Positions 54,871 through 64,000 of a DNA stretch of 64,000 bases are shown one piece after another (positions within the stretch are counted from its first letter, which is position 1; each line of letters begins with the position of its first letter). The DNA is from Chionis minor. Taxonomy: Eukaryota > Chordata > Aves > Charadriiformes > Chionididae. Location: the NCBI GenBank assembly GCA_013398295.1, contig VZSF01011326.1, positions 146,903-210,902 of the forward strand, in the 5' to 3' direction. A model generated the notes under the pieces. That model saw nothing but the letters and a program-made list of their open reading frames with translations. It searched no databases and was not told the origin of the DNA. The position numbers and the translations under genes are program-made.

Positions 54871-56450
54871 GATAGCTAATGCTCTCTGGCTGACTCTTGG
54901 AAACTCCCATCAAAAACTAGAAAATATTAAATGTCTGATCCAATTTCAGCTTCAATCTCTCTTTATATCTTTAAGTAATATAGTTCTAATACTTTTAGAA
55001 CCAGGCGCTGATCTTTGCTTCTAGTTTAACTCTGTCTCTTTATATTTACATATTCCGTACAATAATGAGGTCCTTCAAAAGCTTTTCATTCATGAGAGGA
55101 AACTAAGCTCAAACAGCTTGGTCCCATGAATAATAAGGTGAGTGTGTCCCAGTGGGTCTCTGCCTGCCCCCGGACTGGTATTTGTTTATTTATTGTCAGA
55201 GGTTCATTTTATGTCTGTGCTCTTGGTGATTTAGTTAATTGTGAAAGCAGGCAACGGGGGCTAGCAGAACACTTGACTTTGGGCCAGAAACAAGCACACA
55301 TCTCACAGACAAAAATTACATCCCCAAATCTGTGTGTCCTTTACAGGACAGAGTTACTATTGAACACCATCCCTCCAAACACATAGCTCAGTACAGAGCA
55401 TCCAGCCGATGATCTTTAAAACTACACAGGGAGCAACATGATACCATCAGGATCGACTAAACTTTCCGGCCTGGTTTGGTGTACATCTACATTAAGATTT
55501 ATGTTAGGATGGGAACTAACTGGACTGCAGTTATAACTCATTACAGAACTAGCCTTTTCTAAGGTGAATTTCTATATATGTACAAAGGCAGACCTGAAAC
55601 TTTTTATTTTGGACTAAGTGTTCTTTCCTTCCCCTTGGATTGTTTCCCCTGCAAAGTCTTCTAGACAGTCCTAGCGGTGTGCGTTATGCTAAGGAATGAC
55701 TCCAGATCTCCCACAGGTTCAATGTGCCACAGCTGAGCCTGAGAGCATCTGGAAGGACGAGACATTCAGTTCAAAACCAGCCCTTGCTTTTCTGTTGCTC
55801 AGCCGCAGTTCCGCCTGCTGCTATTCCATCAGTGCCGGGTTCCAAAGCTCCTCCTGCCCTTGTGCCAGCAACACTTAGGTTTCTTAAAACAGGGAAGTGG
55901 GGGAAAGAGCCTTTATAACTCCATCACGGTTCAGCGTAGGTCTTCTCTTAGAAGATGAACGAAGGCAATTGGTTTTCATCAGTTTTGCAGTGTTTCTGTT
56001 ATTACCCGATCCAGAGAAATAGCAAAGCCTGTGATCTTCTCCCCTGTCACTGCAGATTAACAGGAAGAACTAATTGATTGCTGTGGCTGGGAAAAATGGT
56101 TTCCTCTTTACTAAAAAAAAAAAACCCACCTGTCATTTTCTTTCGGTTTTTGCGGGTTTTTTTGTTTGTATTGACACAAAAATGAGAACTCCTTGTGTGT
56201 ACAGCCTGGGGTGCAAAGGTGTGAGAGATGCTCAGGTTTTGTGTGGTAGGGGTTAATGCAAGGCATGGAGACTCTCTTTGGCAGGAGAAGGCAAGGAGCC
56301 TTGTCTTGCTGCAAGCTGGTTATTTAGTCACCTGTACTGGGGAAGCACAGACCCCAATTTTAGCAGAGTTTAAGAGTTAACACTTCTGAAGGAAGGCAAA
56401 TAAAATCACATGACCTTTTCTGTTTTTCTGAATAAGCTGAAAATAATTAG

Positions 56451-56548
56451 AATCATAGAATCACTTGGGTTGGAAGAGACCTTCAAGATCATCGAGTCCA
56501 ACCATAAACCTACACTGCCAAAACCACCCCTAAACCATGTCCCTCAGC
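56451..56548 (-). mobile_element. CR1 3' tail, about 98 bp
   Basis: The + strand starts AATCATAGAATCACTTGGGT and continues GGAAGAGACCTTCAAGATCA and CTACACTGCCAAAACCACCC, then breaks off at CCATGTCCCTCAGC. It is very close in sequence to the copies at 12513 and 29931, which suggests a young subfamily. Confidence 0.9.
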
Positions 56549-59500
56549 AATTGTTCACTAATTTATTAGGGAAAGACACAAGGAAGCTCCTTTACTAACA
56601 GAAACACCCAACGCTGCCCCACAGCCTGTAAGTCGGGTGAGTGCCTGAGAGTGCTGCGTGCTCTGTTTGAGCCCGCTCTGCGAATCGAACCTTGCAAACT
56701 GAGGTTTAGTCGAGCACCTCCATCCATTTATGTGATTGCCCCAACTGCACCAACAGCTTCGAGGACAGGGACAGTGACGGAAAGTAGCCTGAGACTGCTT
56801 TAATATTTAGTTCTTATAAATACACCGAGCCTCAAAGTAGGAAAGACGTGTATTGGCTGGTTGCTAAAGAAGACGGAGCGTGGGAAGGAGGTTGGAGAAG
56901 CTGCTCACCAGCAGCTGGATGCACGTAACGTTACCAAGGTCGCCAACCCAGCAGTGATATTCCGGGGAAGTAACGGGGCTCGGAATAGAGCTGCCTGGGG
57001 CATTTTTCCTGGGCTGAATGAACATTGCAACTGCAAACCAGTCAAAAGCAGAGAGGGATACAGCACTAAGCTAGAAAACAACACTTTATGGGCATAATAA
57101 AATACAGTCTGCACATTGCTAGCTACCTTTCTTTGAATGACTTTTCCCTAGCAGAGAATAATATTCGGCTTGCGTTTCCTTGACTGCGAGCACCCTTGAA
57201 CTAAATTAGTTTTGTAAACGTTGGACTGGCAGTGGGCGGGTTGATTTCTGGAGAAATTCTTTTAATAATAAAATGCCTCATAAAAACTGCATTGACTTCA
57301 ACGAGGCAGACTGTGGGCAGCTAGAAACTTCCGACTGCTTCACTTCAATATTTTTGGGCTAACCAAACTAGAAATGCTGAAAAAATGTCATCATCCTTCT
57401 GGTAAATATCCCCCGTGAGCAGGAAAATAAAGGGCAGTATTATTCATGTGAACATCTGGTCAGTCAGGCCGGAGGAGATGGAGACCCAAGTAAAGGAGAT
57501 GGATGGAGACTGAATAAAGTTTGTGCTACTGAGACACCTATATATGAAACTGGTCGGCAATATAGGCTGACAGCCTACACTTGGCTTTTCCCATATTATG
57601 TAGTGATAGGATAAGCACAAACTTTAGTTCTTTTCCCCCTCAACTTTCTTTTTTTTGGCAGGTGCCACACACCGACTCCCTCCTGACTAGGCAGTGAGAA
57701 GATAGTGGAGGTTTGTGCATGGCTGGGTGGGTCCACATGTCTGAAGGCACCATTTCTATGTCTTCCAAGGCTTCCATAAAACCAGGTCTGAGAGCCGAGC
57801 AGTTGCAGGAAACTCTGCTGAACTTTCTTTTTGAGGAAAGCCTTTCTGCCAGAAAGGATGCTCTAACTGGAACGCTGCATTCCCAAGCTAAATTCCCCTT
57901 GGTGTCACCTCCCCTTCTCTGCCAACTAATAAACCCCTCATTTTCTTAAGGGAAAGTCCAAGCAGAGTTTTGACTTTGAAAAATAAGCGCCAGCATTTAT
58001 CTGATATTTGATATGGCCAGTTCTATTGATGCACAATTTTTAGTAGGCAATGTTTACATATTACAGTACCAGCATAAAAACCTAAGCTTGCCCACGAAGC
58101 GTGGTGTTCAAATTATTCCTTTGACATCTAATGAAGGTATAATTTAAAGTTCCAAGTCTTCACAGAAGTCTTAAGTCCCGATAGGCTGTTTTGTCCCAAC
58201 TTAAAACTTCTTTAAGCTTATGAAGTAGTTTCCCAAATGGTATGCTGAGGTTTGTTTTTTTTTCTTGGTGACCTACTGCAGCAGATAACAATTAAAGTGT
58301 TTGCCAGGTTTCTTATAAATATAACCTTGAAAGTGTATTAGCAATCTAACGGTGAAATGTCGCTAGCCTATACGTATCTGTCCATCAAATGACAACGTGA
58401 GGGCAGTGGTTAGGAATGAATGCAGATCCACTTTTGAGAAACTGGGGACATCCTTACTATGCACCGCTCTGGTACGCACATCTGCTGGCTTATGCTGCAG
58501 GGACTCCCCTCCGTTCCTTTCGATTTAAGGTCTTCTGACAAAGCTAATTATGGTAGCAAGCAACTTGCCTCAATGTCATTTAGGGAATACGAGCGTTTGT
58601 GTTCTCAGGAGTTCTCCTGCGTTGCCCTGAATTTCAGATGTGGTTTGTCGGTTGTTGAAGCTGTGTATGAAGATGTTCCAGTCGCTGAAGTCAGATGCAT
58701 TTCAAAGCGTAGCAACTTCTTCCTCCTGCAAATTTTGCTTCTTCCAGCCAATGTGTGATGGTTTGCTATTTATGTATGTTTGGGAAAATTCCATCGCTAT
58801 ACTTTCACCCTTTTTACTCTACCCCCAGACTGTTGGATATCTAACAGTCTCAGAGATCTGCTCTGTTATAGAAAGTGACTCTAAAAACCGTCTTCCTTTC
58901 CCTTATTTTGTGGTGTGGTTTTTTCGGTTTTTTGGGTTGTTTTGTGTTTTTTTTTTAAGCTTGCGAAACAAGATTGCTTTTCTAACCCTGAAAACTTAGC
59001 CTAGGAACTGCATCTAGGTTCTTTGCTACCTCGTGAATCACCATCCTGTGAATGATTCTGCACTAGAACTTGGAACAACCTGATAATTCAGGAGCCAGGA
59101 GACATCCCAGCTCCCCCACACACCCCGGCCTTACATATGGCATTGCTGCATTGCTACTGGATATAAAAAGCCTACAGAATCTGTTTCAGCCAGGAAGCAG
59201 CTGGGACTCTGAATGCAGATGAGAAGTAGACTTAATTCACACGAGTAAAAAAAGGTCAATAGAAAATGAACATTTTTTTCCTGTCCATAATTGCACTTTA
59301 AAGTACCTAATAAGTAGATGATGGTAACCATGTGCTAAAGAGTCCAACTGTTCTTAATTGATTAAAATAGCTTCTGAAGGCTGTTTCTGTTAAGGATTTA
59401 AGACAACACAGTGTTATACCATTGCACCAGGATGGGTTGCAATTAACTACAGCTGTCTTCTCTGGGTCAGGCAGCTTTGAGTTGACGTGGTTTTCCACAA

Positions 59501-62500
59501 GTCAGACTCTATCACTTGGCACTGACAGTCACCTGCCTCCACCTGCTAACCTCAGTAGTGGGCAATAGCAATATGTCCAGAGCCTTTAGCCCCAAAACCC
59601 TGCTGAAGGAGTCTTTTCCAGTGGTTATTTAAAGTTCAGCTGCTACAAAGAGGTAGAGGTTAGCAGTCAGACATACTGAGTTGAGGGTATTGTGCCCAGC
59701 TGCTCTTTCCTTTTTTCCCTTTTGCTCCACCCCAATGCCAAATCTCGGGTATAAAAATCCGTGTTGTCTCACCACCATGAAAAGTGTTAAAAAACTTCCC
59801 CCTGCACAGCCCAGAGCTGGTGTGGGGGGGAGCGCAAAGGCAGTTTTGGATGGATGAGTGGAAATAATCATTTATCCCAGGTCAGTAGGGTGAGGAAGGC
59901 CATGTCTGGCTTAGTCCAGGTATATAGTGCACTGAGTTATAGAAGCATGGAGATACGAATTGAGTTTCTCCTCTGTGGGATCTTGAGACCCGGGACTCCA
60001 TCTGTTCAAGGTCAGCTTGTAGTTCATTTCTCAGAGACGGGGGGGAAGGTGGGGAAAGCGAATATCTCCCCTGTAAGATGAGGCAATAAAATCAAGAGGC
60101 TGTTTTCTCTGCCTGTGCATGGAAGAGTCTAGGAAAAATAATTTTCTTTAGGGTCCTAGAATGAAAATATTATTTATTCTACCCCTGTCTAGAGTGAAGG
60201 CTTTTGCTCTCCAGCCAGAGAATGAGAAGTGCACTTCTGAAGTGTCTTGAAGTTGGCTGCAGTACAGGTTGCTCAATATTAATTAAAAAAAAATAATAAT
60301 AGCATAATTATCATGGCAATACCAGCCCAGTGTTTTATCCCACCTCCTTTAAACAGACTAAATACGTCATTGACTTAATAAATAATCTTCCATGAAGTAG
60401 CACAGCAATTGCTCCAGTTTACTGGCTTGCAGGCAGACAACAGAATCCTGGCAAAACTTTGCCACGCGTGTTTGAAAGGCAGCATCTCTGGGCTTTGTCT
60501 TTTAATTGCAGAGCATTAAATCACACAGCCCATCTAGCTCTAGGCTCTCTGTCTCAGCCATGTCTTACGTTACCCTGTTGTCAAAATAAATTTGATTTGC
60601 AAGTATGCAAGAGCAAGGCTGATATTTTAATTTTAGATAACTTCTCTGAATGCATTTTTCACCTCAGGGTTTAAGGACATGCCTAACTTTAAATATGTAC
60701 TTAGAGCAGTCCTGAGAAGTAAAGCACTAAGGCCAAGATACCTAGTTGTGTTTGGGTTCCTAAATTCTCACAGACTTTAACGCGAACAGAGGTTCCTAGG
60801 CAGGATTTAGGAGCCAATCCATTCCTATGCCTTTCACTTTTAACCTAAGTCCAACTAAAACGTTCAGACTTAACGCTATTTGCCTGTTCTGCTGGATGGT
60901 AACTAGAATACGCAGTACATTGCAGTCTTTTCACGGGATACGGTACTTCTCTTTCCAATCTCCACCTCTACTATTGAATGTTAAGGCAGAAAATTGAAGC
61001 AGTGTTAATTACAAGGAACTTTCCAACTTTAAAAATTAATGCCTTTATCTGAAATCCTCCCTGGAATTCAGATTATTTCCTCATATCTCAAGAAACAGTA
61101 ACCATCTCCTTCCTGCAGGTCAATGTGTATGCATTAATTTAAATCCATGTGACAAATGATATCAGATTGAGCTGAAAAAACAAATCATAAATCTATGCTG
61201 ACCAGGCATATTGCAAAAAAATGGCTAGAAATAACTTGCTTCGTAAATTAATACAAAGCCTTTGACATCGTAAGTGCTTCAGACTAACATCCACACAGCT
61301 GGTAAAATGGAAGTTTGTCATCCTGAGCAGTAAATGGAAGGAAGGTCAGAGAAATTAATTAAGCAAATATAGAGAAAGCCTGACCTAGCAGTCATTAGAA
61401 ACTCAAATCAATGGGTATTTGTCTTGCAGGACAAAACCATTACTGCTTATAGAAACACTGTAGAACTGTGAACTTGGACCCAGTAGATAGAAATCTATTT
61501 TGGAAGGCTTGTCTTCCTAGCACAGAACCTTTTCAGAGCATTTTATTTACAAACATTGGACTTTTTCATTATGTAAGTGAATAGTAAATCCTGTCCCATG
61601 CTTACTCAGACTACAGCCTCATATAACCACTTCAGTAGCATTTGCCCCAAACGACGGCTAGTTTGTCTGTGCCTGATCTTATTATACAACTATGAAACAA
61701 GAATTAATGTACCAAAAAGAGAACTGCATGCAATAAGCCTTTGGCCAGAGTTATAACAAGTAGATTAGTGTTTCATATTAATTTTCAAAGTGCAGTGATG
61801 TTAATAAATTCTAAAACCAGCCTTAGCTGCTAGGATGTGCTGAAATTCTTGAATGATCCTTATGTTACTGTCCAGACTCAGAAGACAGCACAGGCTGGGA
61901 ATCGTCCTTTAAAAACATGGAGTTCCATATTCTTGTTTGGGAGATGTGCAGTAAATAACATCAATACCAATGGACTTGCATGTTCATTTTCAGCCTTGTT
62001 TTGCATCTCAGTGAGATGTTACTGCCAGCTTCAATCACATCGGGGCAGGTTTGTAGTGGTTCTGAGCTCTCTTCAGGAATGTCAGTGGTCATCTCCATGT
62101 TGGTTAAAGAGTAGAGTATCCCACTTTCACTGTTTGTTGTATTGCAGCTTGCTTTCAGATCAACGAATTATTTCCCTTTCTGTATTTAACAGGACACAAT
62201 TTTGAGATGTTTCAAGTGTTAATCTTCAAAGAAGAAAAAAATATTTAGTTTTCAGATTCATTTGCTTATGCCCTAAACTTTTCAGGACTCTGTAGATATA
62301 GTTTGCCAAATGCTGCACCTGGTGACAGTAATACAATCCAGGTTTATTTAACTGGAAGCACTGAGCATTAGCTGGGAATAAAACTTGGTTCTTCTCCATG
62401 GCTGATACGGTTCAGTTGTAGATAAACTCATCTCCCATAGCACTATGTGCTTTGGTATGTTCCCTGTGCATTCCATTTCAGTAGTTCACTTCCCGTTATT

Positions 62501-62830
62501 TTAATTTTATGCTGGCATAAAACTTTGGTAAGGTAGTGCTGTACAAACTTTATAACCTCAAGGAATTATTTGGGACACAGTGAACTACGCATAATTCTGT
62601 CCTCATTTATCCCCATAAACAACAAAGTCCATAAATCATCTTCCGTCTACTTTGGCATGCAGTGGCGCTCAGGCAAATGCTATGCAGAGCTCTCCATCAT
62701 GCAAATGTAGGCTGGGACCCGGTGGCCAGTTAAAGACAGCAAAGTGAAGATTTGCTTCCAAACAGCAAGTAGAGAAAATCACGGGAGTAAATCTTCTTGA
62801 TTCCTCCTTCCTTTTTTATTTTTTCTCTGT

Positions 62831-62846
62831 GTATATATATATATAT
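62831..62846. repeat. TA dinucleotide repeat
   Basis: About seven to eight TA units are followed directly by an A-run. Likely length-variable. Confidence 0.85.
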
Positions 62847-63029
62847 AAAAAAAACCCTCCAATCCCTCACACAAAACAATGCACACAGATACTAGAGCAT
62901 CTATTTATGCCTCTCCCATTACTTTAGAAATTTTCTACATTTCACACCGTCAGAGCCTGATGAATCTTATTAATCACTATCTTAAAATATGGGAGAACTG
63001 AGCCTGTGTATAAGGTCAAATCTCGTTTG

Positions 63030-63044
63030 TTTTTTTTTTTTTTT
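63030..63044. repeat. T homopolymer, 15 bases
   Basis: An uninterrupted T-run followed by AAAA. It may be length-variable or poorly assembled. Confidence 0.85.
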
Positions 63045-64000
63045 AAAAGAGAAGCTTCTTTTTAATGATTTGACTCTGGATAACTAAGTGAGTCTCCATT
63101 CTGTCTGGAAATGTTTGGTCCTATGGTTCAACAAGACGAACTCCTGCTCTCCCATCAATGCCAGCACTTGCATCCTACCTATAACACACGGTGAGGAAAA
63201 TTACTCTCCCCCTTCCAGCACTCAGAAAGTTTGAAGTACAAACTATAAAATGTGGCTGTTAATACATCAAATTAGGTGAAAAAGGTGTTGTATTGCTGCA
63301 ATTCAAGTGCTGTTTGGAAATGCTGAGGCATATTAAGGTACTTTGATGTCATTTAATGAATAATAAATGTATTTATTATTGCTATGCCACTCAAGCAGGG
63401 AAAACAACATTGACTTGCATGGAAATGTGTCGGCAGCTGCTATTCGGGAAACAGAAGTTGATTATATACAAATCTTGCCTCATGCAGAAGTGTTCTCTTG
63501 AGCACCTTCTGCTCATCATTCCTTCCTCTTTGCAGAGGAGAATTGTGTTTTTCCCCTCTGCGGGTATTTTGCACTTCCTCACCTTTTTTAGTTCCAGCAA
63601 CTGGAAACTATTTTTTTCATCCTCCTTTTTTTTTGTAGTCTGGTGAAAAATTGCTCTTATTCCTTCTCAGATTCCTTTTGTAAACAGCAATAGCAAGGAC
63701 TTTACGGAGCAGTGCTTTTCGCAGCCCCCTTTCAGAGTCCCAGTAGTTGTTCTGCTGTACAAGCAAACGCCACATATTCGAGAAGGATTGCAAGTAAATG
63801 ACTCCAGGTTTTACACTCGCTGCCCTCGCTAGTGTCACGTTTTAAACAGTAGCTTCTCAGAAAGTTACTGAGATCTAAAAAAATCCAAAAAAGACATTTG
63901 TAGAATTATCTTTGCTATTTTGAAGATGTGGCTATTTTTCATTCAAATGCATCCTCACTTACTAAATGTATTTTCACAAGAACTTTACTAGCTATTAAAT

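Larger units (their letters stand above)
50461..57000. other. distal region upstream of CTXND1
   Basis: AT-rich and without a recognised exon. It holds a possible tRNA-SINE remnant (52848-52930), an old CR1 (about 54360-54870), a young CR1 tail (56451-56548) and T- or A-runs at 50967-50981 and 56113-56124. Confidence 0.55.
57001..64000. other. AT-rich non-coding region at the window end
   Basis: I see no coding exon, including none of ARNT2, which is expected further downstream. It has a TA repeat (62831-62846), a T-run (63030-63044) and a weak promoter-like array near 59727-59779. Confidence 0.6.

Noticed and set aside
56680..56690. GGTTCGATTCG on the minus strand, like a tRNA box B
   Set aside because: No box A lies at the right distance and the T-stem bases do not pair, so there is no tRNA gene.
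58459..58758. 99-codon plus ORF near the right end
   Set aside because: No motif or splice site supports it, and it overlaps another long frame at 58640-58999.
62831..62846. TA repeat considered as a promoter or matrix attachment signal
   Set aside because: A short simple repeat followed by an A-run gives no support for either.
42212..64000. Searched for ARNT2 coding exons, the expected next gene
   Set aside because: No bHLH or PAS peptide is seen in any frame. ARNT2 probably begins beyond the window.

Overview
The window is nuclear DNA from a bird. Genes are split by GT-AG introns, the recognisable interspersed repeats are CR1 retrotransposon tails (the main repeat of bird genomes), and three adjacent genes keep the order known from mammalian 15q25: ZFAND6, FAH, CTXND1. 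The species cannot be fixed from the sequence alone. There are no bacterial, phage or CRISPR features.

Layout. Bases 1-10690 hold the 3' half of ZFAND6 on the + strand: three coding exons for the last 120 residues, including a complete AN1 zinc finger, then a 3' UTR of about 0.8 kb. Bases 10691-14511 are a short tandem intergenic gap with two CR1 copies in inverted orientation and the FAH 5' flank. Bases 14512-31494 hold the entire FAH gene (fumarylacetoacetate hydrolase, + strand). Its 14 coding exons rebuild an in-frame protein of 419 residues, with every known catalytic and metal-binding residue present. Bases about 31.5-38.7 kb are intergenic. Bases 38749-42211 on the - strand hold the terminal exon of CTXND1, a 59-residue single-pass cortexin-domain membrane protein, with an inferred long 3' UTR. 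Bases 42.2-64 kb lie 5' of that exon. They contain no further coding exon I can recognise and presumably hold CTXND1 5' non-coding exons and introns and/or spacer toward ARNT2, its usual neighbour.

The genes do not form a pathway. ZFAND6 is a ubiquitin-binding zinc-finger protein, FAH is the last enzyme of tyrosine catabolism, and CTXND1 is a small membrane protein of unknown role. FAH and CTXND1 converge.

I did not find a new multi-gene system. The observations most worth a second look are: overlapping upstream ORFs at the CTXND1 start; a dense CpG island inside FAH intron 1; a ZNF143/YY1-type promoter signature 2.2 kb upstream of the CTXND1 coding exon; a cluster of GGATTA sites in a ZFAND6 intron; ancient MIR-like and CR1 fossils; and two orphan ORFs with protein-like composition (45502-45720 minus and 33554-33748 plus).
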